Positions 43,642 to 51,237 of a stretch of DNA of 64,000 bases are shown one piece after another. Location: assembly GCF_015704865.1 (NCBI RefSeq), contig NZ_JADQTO010000016.1, positions 62,001 through 126,000 on the forward strand, in the 5' to 3' direction. A model generated the notes under the pieces. That model saw nothing but the letters and a program-made list of their open reading frames with translations. It ran no database searches and had not been told where the DNA came from. Position numbers and translations under genes: made by a program. The DNA comes from Actinoplanes aureus. Lineage in GTDB: Bacteria > Actinomycetota > Actinomycetes > Mycobacteriales > Micromonosporaceae. The first letter of the stretch is position 1. Every line of letters starts with the position of its first letter.

Positions 43642-44523
43642 ATGGCATATCGTGCCGGAATGTTCCGCCGCCGGCACCTGGTCGCTCTGGCACTCCTCGC
43701 GGTGTTCGCCCTGGCGTGCGAGGGCGCGGGCGGCGCCACACCTGAGCCGAGCGGCGACACCCCGACGAGCAGGCCGGCGGCCGCGCTGCCGTCGTCGATG
43801 GCCGCCCTGGGTGACTCGATCACCGCCGGGTTCGGCAGCTGCCTGGCCTTCGTCGCGTGCAGCCGCAACTCCTGGTCGACCGGGACCAGCTCCGCGGTGG
43901 ACAGCCACTACCGGCGGATCCTGGAGGACAACCCGAAGATCAAGGGCGAGGCGCACAACTTTGCCGAGCCGGGCGCGGAGGCGGACGCCCTGGCCGGGCA
44001 GGCCGATCGGGCGGTCGAGGTGAAGGCGCAGTACGTGACCGTCCTGATCGGAGCGAACGACGCGTGTGCCGCCTCGGTGCGGAACATGACCTCGGCGGCA
44101 CAGTTCCGCAAGGAGGTCGACCGGGGCCTGGCCCGGCTGAAGAAGGGCCTGCCCAAGGCCCGCGTGCTGGTGGTGAGCGTCCCCGACCTCTACCGGCTGT
44201 GGGAGCTGGGCCGCGACGACGAGCAGGCGGTGCGGGTCTGGAGCCAGAGCGACATCTGCCCGTCGATGCTCGCCAACCCCGCCTCGACGGCGCGCGCCGA
44301 CCAGGAGCGGCGCGAGCAGGTGCGGGACCGCATCGACGCGTACAACGAGCAGCTGCGCAAGGCGTGCCGGGCGTACGGCAAGCGGTGCCGCTGGGACGGC
44401 GGCCGGGCGCACGAGGTCCGCTTCTCGCTCGACCTGGTGAACCGGATCGACTACTTCCACCCCAACGTCGAGGGCCAGAACGAGCTGGCCGACGTGGTCT
44501 TTCCCGGCCGGTTCAACTGGTGA
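43642..44523 (+). CDS. SGNH/GDSL-type lipoprotein esterase
   Basis: ATG 43642 is preferred over GTG 43612 and ATG 43660. The signal ends in a lipobox (VFALAC). The mature domain has block I AALGDSITAGFG (catalytic Ser), block III VLIGANDAC, and the late D-x-x-H motif in IDYFHPNVEGQ. Several Cys may form disulfides. It is a lipid-anchored extracellular esterase or lipase; substrate unknown. Confidence 0.85.
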   Translation: MAYRAGMFRRRHLVALALLAVFALACEGAGGATPEPSGDTPTSRPAAALPSSMAALGDSITAGFGSCLAFVACSRNSWSTGTSSAVDSHYRRILEDNPKIKGEAHNFAEPGAEADALAGQADRAVEVKAQYVTVLIGANDACAASVRNMTSAAQFRKEVDRGLARLKKGLPKARVLVVSVPDLYRLWELGRDDEQAVRVWSQSDICPSMLANPASTARADQERREQVRDRIDAYNEQLRKACRAYGKRCRWDGGRAHEVRFSLDLVNRIDYFHPNVEGQNELADVVFPGRFNW

Positions 44524-44563
44524 GCGGGGTGACGCCGGGCGGCAACCCGGCATCACCCCGCTC
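44522..44563. terminator. Bidirectional terminator between the esterase gene and urtE
   Basis: Eighteen-base arms beginning GAGCGGGGTGACGCCGGG pair with a single mismatch around loop CGGCAA. The hairpin lies between two convergent stops and overlaps the esterase stop. Confidence 0.8.
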
Positions 44564-44571
44564 ATGTGCCG

Positions 44572-45264
44572 TCAGACGGTGAGGGCCTGGCGGACCGTCG
44601 ACTCGGCCTCCGCTCCGCCGTCGCCGGTCGACGTGACCCGGCCCGCCTCCAGCACGTGGTAGGTCTGCGCGGCCCGCAGGGCGAACCCCACGTGCTGCTC
44701 GACCAGCAGCACCGACATCCCGCCCCGGCTCGCCAGCCCCAGGATGGTCTGCTCGATCTCGGCGACCACCGACGGCTGGATGCCCTCGGTGGGTTCGTCG
44801 AGCAGCAGCAGGCGGGGCCGGGTGATCAGCGCTCGGGCCAGGGCCAGCTGCTGGCGCTGACCACCGGAGAGCAGGCCGGCCCGGCGGTTCAGCAGCTCGG
44901 TGAGCGCCGGGAACATGTCCAGTGCCTCGGCCATCGCGGTCTTGCCGTCCGCCCGCCCGTCGGCGACCAGCTGCAAATTTTCCAGCGTCGTGAGGTGCGG
45001 GAAGCTCTGCTGCCCCTGCGGCACGTACGCCATGCCGCGCGCCACCCGCTCGTGCGGCGCCAGCTTGGTGATGTCCTCGCCGTCCAGCAGGATCAGGCCG
45101 CTGCGCGGTTTGATCAGCCCGATCGCGGCACGCAGCAGGGTGCTCTTGCCGGCCCCGTTGTGCCCGAGCACCGCGGCCACCCCGTCGGTCGGCACGGTGA
45201 GGCTGACGCCGTGCAGGACGATGCTGCGGCCGTACCCCGCGTGGATCTCCTCGAATCGCAGCAT
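44572..45264 (-). CDS. urtE: Urea ABC transporter ATP-binding protein UrtE
   Basis: The ATG at 45264 shares its A with the urtD stop and has GGAGG upstream. The 230-residue ATPase has Walker A GHNGAGKST, signature LLSGGQRQQLALARAL and LLLLDEPTEGIQPSVV; the TEGIQPSV version of the D-loop region is characteristic of UrtE. It pairs with UrtD to energise urea uptake through UrtB/UrtC. It is the last gene of the operon. Confidence 0.92.
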   Translation of the reverse strand: MLRFEEIHAGYGRSIVLHGVSLTVPTDGVAAVLGHNGAGKSTLLRAAIGLIKPRSGLILLDGEDITKLAPHERVARGMAYVPQGQQSFPHLTTLENLQLVADGRADGKTAMAEALDMFPALTELLNRRAGLLSGGQRQQLALARALITRPRLLLLDEPTEGIQPSVVAEIEQTILGLASRGGMSVLLVEQHVGFALRAAQTYHVLEAGRVTSTGDGGAEAESTVRQALTV

Positions 45265-45998
45265 CACGCCTCCACCGGGTGTCCTAGATAGACCTCCTGC
45301 ACCTTCGGATCTGCCTGGACCTGCGCAACCGTGCCCTCAGAGAGGATCTTTCCGGCGTGCATGACGGTGACCGTACGGGCGAACCGCCGCAAAAAGTCCA
45401 TGTCGTGCTCGATCACCACCACGGTGTGGTCCTTGCTGAGCTGCCCGAGCAGTTCACCGGTGGCGTCGCGTTCGTCGTGGCTCATCCCGGCGACCGGCTC
45501 GTCGAGCAGGAACAACTGGGCGTTCTGCACCAGCAGCATGCCGATCTCCAGCCACTGCTTCTGCCCGTGCGCCAGTGTCCCGGCCGGCTTGTCCCGGACC
45601 CCGGTCAGCCGTACCGTCTCCAGGGCCTTCTCGACCTCGGGTGGCACGCCTTTACGCGTACGCAAAAGGGTCAGCGGACCCCGTGCCCAGCCGGCGGCGA
45701 TGTCGAGATTTTGCAGGACGGTGAGTTCCTCGAAGACCGTCGCGGTCTGGAAGGTCCGCCCCACGCCCAGCCGGGCGATCTTGTGAACCTTGCGCCCGAG
45801 CAGCTCCTGACCCTCGAAGGTGACCGAGCCGGTGGCCTTCGCCAGCCCGGTGACCGCGTCGATCAGGGTGGTCTTGCCGGCGCCGTTCGGGCCGATGATG
45901 AACCGCACGTCGCCGGCCGGCACGTCCAGGTCGACGCCGCCGACCGCGACGAACCCGTCGAAGACGACCCGCAGGTCGCGGACGGAGAGGCCGCTCAT
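45264..45998 (-). CDS. urtD: Urea ABC transporter ATP-binding protein UrtD
   Basis: The 244-residue ATPase has Walker A GPNGAGKTTLID, the LIV-family signature LAHGQKQWLEIGMLL and LLDEPVAGMSHDERD. The LAHGQKQWLEIGM form is typical for UrtD. It overlaps urtC by four bases (ATGA) and urtE by one. Confidence 0.93.
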   Translation of the reverse strand: MSGLSVRDLRVVFDGFVAVGGVDLDVPAGDVRFIIGPNGAGKTTLIDAVTGLAKATGSVTFEGQELLGRKVHKIARLGVGRTFQTATVFEELTVLQNLDIAAGWARGPLTLLRTRKGVPPEVEKALETVRLTGVRDKPAGTLAHGQKQWLEIGMLLVQNAQLFLLDEPVAGMSHDERDATGELLGQLSKDHTVVVIEHDMDFLRRFARTVTVMHAGKILSEGTVAQVQADPKVQEVYLGHPVEA

Positions 45999-47083
45999 GT
46001 CGTCACCTCCACGGGAGTCTTCTCCACAGGTGCGGGAGGGTTATCCACAACCACGGCACGCCGCCGGCGGATCATCCCGGCCAGGGAGGCCAGGCCGCCG
46101 GGCAGGAACACGATCGGCAGGATGAAGAGCAGCCCCTCGAAGTACGTCCACGCGGACGGCACCTTCTCGGAGAGGGCGGTCTTCGCCCAGGCCACCGCGA
46201 TGGCGCCGAGTGCCGGCCCGACCAGGCTGGCCCGGCCACCGACCGCGACGCCGATGACGAACTCGATCGAGGGCACGACGCCGATCATGGCGGGCGAGAT
46301 GATTCCCACGGCCGGGACGAAGAGGGCACCGGCCAGCCCGGCCATGCCGGCGGCGGCGACGTACGCGACGAGCTTGACGTTCGCCGGGTCGTAGCCGAGG
46401 AACCGCACCCGCTCCTCGCCGTCCCGGACCGCCACCAGCAGTTCGCCGTACCGGCTGCGGTTGAGTTGCCAGGTGAGGGCGAGTACGGCGAGCAGGCTCC
46501 CGGCGATGATGAAATAGATCATCCGGCGGTTGACCGGGTCGTTCAGGTCGTACCCGAAGAAGCCCTGGATGTCGGTGAGCCCGTTGGTGCCGCCGGTGGT
46601 GCCCTGCTGGCCGATGAGCAGGATCGCGAAGGCCGCGCAGAGCGCCTGGGACAGGATCGCGAAGTACGCGCCCCGGACCCGGCGCCGGAAGATCAGCAGG
46701 CCGAGCAGCAGGGCGACGAACATCGGCAGCAGGATCGTGGCGGCCAGCGCGAAGATCGGGTTCGCGAACGGCTTCCACCACCACGGCAGTTCGTCCAGCT
46801 GGCCGTACAGCATCATGAAGTCCGGCATGCTGCCGGGACCCGCGTCGGCGAGCTTGAGATGCATCGCCATCGCGTAGCCGCCGAGGCCGAAGAAGACGCC
46901 CTGTCCGAGAGTGAGCATGCCGCCGCGGCCCCAGGCCAGGCCGATGCCGACCGCGATGATGGCGAAGCACAGGTACTTGGCGAGCAGGTTCAGCCGGAAG
47001 TCGCCGAGCGCCACCGGCGCGACGACGAAGAGCAGCACCGCCGCGATGCCGAAGCCCACCAGGGGTTTCTTGAGGTACGTCAT
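45995..47083 (-). CDS. urtC: Urea ABC transporter permease UrtC
   Basis: ATG 47083 overlaps the urtB stop and has GAGGAG upstream. The 362-residue protein has about ten membrane helices, the GGMLTLGQGVFFGLGGYAMA block and an internal FRRRVRGAYFAILSQAL loop, as in LivM-type permeases. The long periplasmic loop PWWWKPFANPIFAL is characteristic of UrtC. Confidence 0.93.
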   Translation of the reverse strand: MTYLKKPLVGFGIAAVLLFVVAPVALGDFRLNLLAKYLCFAIIAVGIGLAWGRGGMLTLGQGVFFGLGGYAMAMHLKLADAGPGSMPDFMMLYGQLDELPWWWKPFANPIFALAATILLPMFVALLLGLLIFRRRVRGAYFAILSQALCAAFAILLIGQQGTTGGTNGLTDIQGFFGYDLNDPVNRRMIYFIIAGSLLAVLALTWQLNRSRYGELLVAVRDGEERVRFLGYDPANVKLVAYVAAAGMAGLAGALFVPAVGIISPAMIGVVPSIEFVIGVAVGGRASLVGPALGAIAVAWAKTALSEKVPSAWTYFEGLLFILPIVFLPGGLASLAGMIRRRRAVVVDNPPAPVEKTPVEVTT

Positions 47084-47967
47084 GCCAGGCTCCTCGTCCG
47101 AAGAGTGAAGAGACCCTGCGGGCGCCACTGGAGGAAGGCGACGATGGCGACGAAGACGATCACGCTGGCGACGCTGACGGTGGTCGTGTATTCCACCATG
47201 GACTGGAGGATGCCCAGGACGAACGCCACGATGACGGTTCCCTTCAGCTGACCGATGCCGCCCACGACGACGACCAGGAACGCGTTGACGATGATGTTGG
47301 TGCCCATGGTCGGGCCGATCGGGCCGATCAGGGTCAGCGCGACCCCGGCGATGCCGGCCAGGCCCGAGCCGATGAAGAACGTCAGCCGGTCCACCCGGCC
47401 GGTGGCCAGGCCGGAGACGGCGGCCAGGTCGCGGTTCTGCACCACGGCCCGGATCCGGCGGCCCAGCGAGGTGGTCTTCAGCACCACGGTCAGGGCGGCG
47501 ACCGCGACCAGCGACAGCGCCAGGATGAACAGCCGGCTGCTGGAGATGACCAGGTCACCGAAGAGGGTGACACTGCCGGTGAGGAACTCCGGGGCCCGGG
47601 TCTGCACGTTCGGCGCGCCGAAGACGTCCCGGGCCACCTGCTGCAGGATCAGGGCGACGCCCCAGGTGACCAGCAGGGTGTCCAGCGGGCGGGCGTAGAG
47701 GCGGCGGATCAGCAGGAACTCGAGCAGGACGCCCATCAGGCCGGCGATGGCGAACGCGACCGGCAGCGCGATCAGCAGGGACCAGCCGGCTCCGGTGATC
47801 ACCTGCTGGAGCACGTACACGGTGTAGGCGCCGGCCATGATGAACTCGCCGTGCGCCATGTTGATGACGCCCATCTGACCGAAGGTCAGCGACAGGCCGA
47901 GAGCGATGAGCAGCAGCACCGCGCCGATGCTGATGCCGGTGAAGAGCTGGTTGAGGACGACGGTCAC
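47080..47967 (-). CDS. urtB: Urea ABC transporter permease UrtB
   Basis: GTG 47967 follows GGAAGGGG on the minus strand. The 295-residue LivH-type permease has about eight helices with LGLSLTFGQMGVINMAHGEF and the EAA-like loop region VVGGIGQLKGTVI. It pairs with UrtC. Confidence 0.93.
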   Translation of the reverse strand: MTVVLNQLFTGISIGAVLLLIALGLSLTFGQMGVINMAHGEFIMAGAYTVYVLQQVITGAGWSLLIALPVAFAIAGLMGVLLEFLLIRRLYARPLDTLLVTWGVALILQQVARDVFGAPNVQTRAPEFLTGSVTLFGDLVISSSRLFILALSLVAVAALTVVLKTTSLGRRIRAVVQNRDLAAVSGLATGRVDRLTFFIGSGLAGIAGVALTLIGPIGPTMGTNIIVNAFLVVVVGGIGQLKGTVIVAFVLGILQSMVEYTTTVSVASVIVFVAIVAFLQWRPQGLFTLRTRSLA

Positions 47968-47987
47968 GGTGCACCCCTTCCAGCGGA

Positions 47988-48005
47988 CCGCCCGTCGCCG
48001 GGCGG
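47988..48005 (-). promoter_or_regulatory. Intercistronic hairpin between urtA and urtB
   Basis: CCGCCCG-TCGC-CGGGCGG forms a seven-base stem with a tetraloop in the 51-base gap. Such hairpins after binding-protein genes stabilise or attenuate the mRNA, so that the binding protein is made in excess over the membrane subunits. Confidence 0.5.
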
Positions 48006-48018
48006 CCCGCCACGACGG

Positions 48019-49266
48019 TCAGGCCAGGCCGCCGGCCCAGCTGTAGCCCTTGAGGTACGGGTCCGGCTTGATCGGCTGACCGGAGTTCCACACCTCCTTG
48101 ATCAGGCCGTCGTCGCCGATCTTGCCGATCCGGGCGGTCTTCGAGATGTGCTGCGTCGCGCCGTCGACGGTCACCTTGCCCTCGGGGGCGTCGAACGTGA
48201 TACCGTCCGCCGCGCCCTTGACCTTCTCCACGTCGAAGGAGCCGGCCTTCTCGACCATCGCCTTCCACAGGTAGACCGAGACGTACGCGGCCTCCATCGG
48301 GTCACTGGTCGGCTTGTCCGCGCCGTACTTCTTCTTGTACGCGGCCACGAACTTCTCGTTCGCCGCGCCCTCGGTGGTCTGGTAATAGTTCCAGGCCGTG
48401 AGCTGGCCCGCGAGGTATTGCGTGCCGATGCTCTTGACCTCCTCCTCGGCGATCGAGACGGAGACCACCGGCATGCCCTCGGCGGTCAGACCGGCCGACT
48501 TGTACTCCTTGAAGAAGGCCACGTTGCTGTCGCCGTTGAGGGTGTTGAACACCGCCGAGGCACCGGACGCCTTCACCTTGTTGACGATCGTGGAGAACTC
48601 CGTGGAACCCAGCGGCGCGTAGTCCTCGCCGAGCACCTTCATGCCGTTCGCCTCGGCGTACGCCTTGATGATCTTGTTTGCGGTCCGCGGGAAGACGTAG
48701 TCCGAGCCGACCAGGTAGACGCTCGTCTTGCCCTGCGCCTTGAGGTAGTCCAGGCCGGGGACGATCTGCTGGTTGGTGGTGGCGCCGGTGTAGAAGATGT
48801 ACGGCGACTGCTCCAGTCCCTCGTACTGCACCGGGTAGAAGAGCAGCGACTTGTTCTTCTCGAAGACCGGCTTGACCGCCTTACGGCTGGCCGACGTCCA
48901 GCAGCCGAAGACCGCCGCCACCTTGTCCTCGCTGATCAGTTTCTGCGACTTCTCGGCGAAGGTGGGCCAGTCGGAGGCGCCGTCCTCGCTCACCGCCTGG
49001 ATCTTCTTGCCGAGCACACCGCCGGCCGCGTTGATCTCCTCGATGGCGAGCTGGAGCGAGTCGCGTACGGTCACCTCGCTGATCGCCATGGTGCCGGAGA
49101 GCGAGTTCAGCAGGCCGACCTTGACGGTGTCGCCCGCTGTGTCGATCGCCGCGCCGGCGGCCGGGGCCGCGTCGTCGGTGGTCTTGGCGCCACAGGCGGT
49201 GAGTGCCGCGAACGTCGCAATCGATGCAAGAATGGCCGCGGTGCGGCGGCCGTCAATCCTGAACAT
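48019..49266 (-). CDS. urtA: Urea-binding lipoprotein UrtA
   Basis: ATG 49266 has GGAGG five bases upstream. The 415-residue protein has a signal and lipobox (FAALTAC), then a type 1 periplasmic-binding fold with [37 protein letters not shown] and [19 protein letters not shown], which mark urea-binding (UrtA/FmdD-like) proteins. It is first in urtABCDE, which imports urea at low concentration under nitrogen limitation. Confidence 0.93.
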   Translation of the reverse strand: MFRIDGRRTAAILASIATFAALTACGAKTTDDAAPAAGAAIDTAGDTVKVGLLNSLSGTMAISEVTVRDSLQLAIEEINAAGGVLGKKIQAVSEDGASDWPTFAEKSQKLISEDKVAAVFGCWTSASRKAVKPVFEKNKSLLFYPVQYEGLEQSPYIFYTGATTNQQIVPGLDYLKAQGKTSVYLVGSDYVFPRTANKIIKAYAEANGMKVLGEDYAPLGSTEFSTIVNKVKASGASAVFNTLNGDSNVAFFKEYKSAGLTAEGMPVVSVSIAEEEVKSIGTQYLAGQLTAWNYYQTTEGAANEKFVAAYKKKYGADKPTSDPMEAAYVSVYLWKAMVEKAGSFDVEKVKGAADGITFDAPEGKVTVDGATQHISKTARIGKIGDDGLIKEVWNSGQPIKPDPYLKGYSWAGGLA

Positions 49267-49400
49267 GAAACCTCCGTAGCGGCTTGAATAGCCGAACTCG
49301 GATTGATGTCGATGAAGTCCTAGCCGCCGGGGTTGCCGGTCGTTGCGCCGCAGGACGCCGCCCCTGACCGGCCTCGCTGCCGATCTGCTGGGCAGCATTA

Positions 49401-49442
49401 GTTTCATGTCCTTCGATTTCCGGGTCGTTTCCCGTGCCTTAA
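49401..49442 (-). promoter_or_regulatory. Candidate GlnR-type operator upstream of urtA
   Basis: Read on the minus strand, TTAAG, GAAAC and GAAAT occur exactly 11 bases apart (49442-49438, 49431-49427, 49420-49416), with a further GAAAC at 49405-49401. This resembles actinobacterial GlnR boxes, in which GTNAC-like and GNAAC half-sites are separated by six bases. It lies 135-176 bases before the urtA start, and urea uptake is a typical nitrogen-limitation target. Confidence 0.4.
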
Positions 49443-49465
49443 TACGGCGTTTCCTGCGTTTCCCG

Positions 49466-49502
49466 CAGAAAAACAAAAAAGCCGACCTTGAAAAGGTCGG
49501 CT
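49466..49502 (-). terminator. Intrinsic terminator of the AmiC-like gene
   Basis: Arms AGCCGACCTT and AAGGTCGGCT with a three-base loop are followed on the minus strand by TTTTTTGTTTTTC. Orientation and position, 53 bases after the AmiC-like stop, separate that gene from urtA. Confidence 0.93.
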
Positions 49503-49554
49503 AAAAGCGGTTACTTCCGGCTGGAAGCATCTTCGCGGGCGGGTGGGCCGCCTG

Positions 49555-50601
49555 TCAAGGCAGCTGGGTCAGGACGTCGAACTCCACCCCGCGCGCCTGC
49601 GCCAGATAGATCCGCTGGCTCACGTGCCGCTGCCGCAAGCGCAGCAGACCGCGCGGGCCCACATAGGACACCGACTCGGCGTACGCCCCGATCGCGCGTG
49701 GATCGATGGTGCCGGCCCGTTCGATCAGGGCGGCGAGCAGCAGCACGCCCTCGTAACAGGACTCACCGAGGCTGCCCAGCGGGGGTGCCTCGGTGCCGAA
49801 GCGGGCCGCGTACCGGCCGTGGAAGTCGAGGTTCTCCGGCGTGACCATGGAGGCGAAGAAGCCGGCCGTGCTGAACAGGTCCTGTGTCGCCTCGGCGCCG
49901 CTGGCCAGCAGCATGTTCTCGTCCATGAGAGTGCTCAGGCGCAGGCAGCGGGCGGTCAGGCCGGAGCGCGCGAAGGCCCGGTTGAACCGGACCGCGTCGG
50001 TGCCGACGAGCAGCATCAGCACCGCGTCGGCGCCGGAGTGCTCGATTCGCCGCAGCACTGCGGCGTAGTCGTGGGTGCCAAGCGGGACGTAGCTCTCGCC
50101 GGCGATACACATCCCGGCCGCGGCCGCGTAGTGCCGGGCGGCCAGGGCGGTGCGGCGCGGCCAGACGTAGTCGTTGCCCACTATGTACCACCGGCGGGCC
50201 GACCGTTCCGCGCCCAGCAGGCTCATCGCGGGAAACAGCTGCACGTCGGGCGTCTCGCTGGTGAGGAAGACCCCTTCGGCGCACTCGCCGCCCTCGTAGA
50301 GCGCGGTGTAGACGTACGGCACCCGGCCGGCGATCCGCGGTGCCACCGCCTGCCGGACCGTGGAGATGTGCCAGCCGGTGACACCCTGCACCGCGCCCGA
50401 CGCGACAAGCGCGGCCACCTCGGTGGCCACCGCCTGCGGGGGAGCGCCACCGTCGACCGGCACGAGCCGCAGTTCCCGGCCGAGCACACCGCCCGCGCGG
50501 TTGACCTCCTCGGCGGCGAGCTCCGCGCACAGTTCGGCGCTCGGGCCGAAGATCCCGGCCGGGCCGCGCAGCGGCACCACGAGGGCCATGTCCAACGGCA
50601 T
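49555..50601 (-). CDS. Cytoplasmic AmiC/UrtA-like ligand-binding protein
   Basis: The 348-residue protein is a type 1 binding fold that begins directly at the first strand (MPLDMALVVPLRGPAGIFGP) with no signal peptide or lipobox, so it should stay in the cytoplasm. It resembles AmiC, the amide sensor that controls amidase operons, and has the WYIVGNDYVWPR segment shared with UrtA. No ANTAR antiterminator (AmiR) gene is visible. It may sense urea or an amide, with the divergent MarR gene as possible partner. Confidence 0.75.
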   Translation of the reverse strand: MPLDMALVVPLRGPAGIFGPSAELCAELAAEEVNRAGGVLGRELRLVPVDGGAPPQAVATEVAALVASGAVQGVTGWHISTVRQAVAPRIAGRVPYVYTALYEGGECAEGVFLTSETPDVQLFPAMSLLGAERSARRWYIVGNDYVWPRRTALAARHYAAAAGMCIAGESYVPLGTHDYAAVLRRIEHSGADAVLMLLVGTDAVRFNRAFARSGLTARCLRLSTLMDENMLLASGAEATQDLFSTAGFFASMVTPENLDFHGRYAARFGTEAPPLGSLGESCYEGVLLLAALIERAGTIDPRAIGAYAESVSYVGPRGLLRLRQRHVSQRIYLAQARGVEFDVLTQLP

Positions 50602-50670
50602 CGCCTCATGCTCCTGGATCGACCCGGCGATCTCCAGGGAGCCTGGTCGCCGTTCGGTAACATCCCGACG

Positions 50671-51120
50671 ATGCGGGGATCAACGGATCTGATGTACCTG
50701 CTCACGCGCGCCGAGCGACTGCTGGGCCGCCGCCTGGCGACAATCCTCGAGGCCGAGCGCTGCTCGATGGACGACTGGCGCGTCGTCTCGGTGCTGGCCG
50801 ACGGCAAGGGCCACTTCATGACCGAGCTCTCCGACCTCGCCTTCCTGCCGCCGGGCAGCCTGACCCGGCTGATCGACCACCTGGTCGAGGAGAACGTGGT
50901 CTACCGCCGGGGCGACGACGTGGACCGGCGGCGGATCCGGGTGCACCTGGCGGCCCGTGGGCGCCGCCTGCACGACCGCGTCGGCGAACAGATCCGCCGC
51001 AGCGTCGCCGACCTGCCGGTCGACGACGAGCTGCTCGACCGGCTCGCCGAATTGATCACGGTTCTCGACCAGAAGGTGGCGCCCGTCTCAATCTTGCAGC
51101 GTGGCAAAGCCCTCACCTGA
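50671..51120 (+). CDS. MarR family transcriptional regulator
   Basis: The 149-residue protein has the MarR winged helix: a dimerisation helix, then DWRVVSVLADGKGHFMTELS and the wing DDVDRRRIRVHLAARG. ATG 50671 has no clear ribosome site, and ATG 50692 is an alternative. It is divergent from the AmiC-like gene across 69 bases and probably regulates both. The effector is unknown. Confidence 0.87.
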   Translation: MRGSTDLMYLLTRAERLLGRRLATILEAERCSMDDWRVVSVLADGKGHFMTELSDLAFLPPGSLTRLIDHLVEENVVYRRGDDVDRRRIRVHLAARGRRLHDRVGEQIRRSVADLPVDDELLDRLAELITVLDQKVAPVSILQRGKALT

Positions 51121-51237
51121 GCGAACGACTCCGACTTGAGTGATCGGATTTAAACGTACGCAAACGTCGATACACAGTGATCCCATACGTTCCGGCCCGC
51201 GCCGACCTCCGGCGTACCGGATCATGGAGAACTGACG

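Noticed and set aside
49466-49502. Terminator read as belonging to the urt operon
   Set aside because: The T tract is on the minus strand downstream of the AmiC-like gene and lies upstream of urtA, so it ends the AmiC-like transcript.
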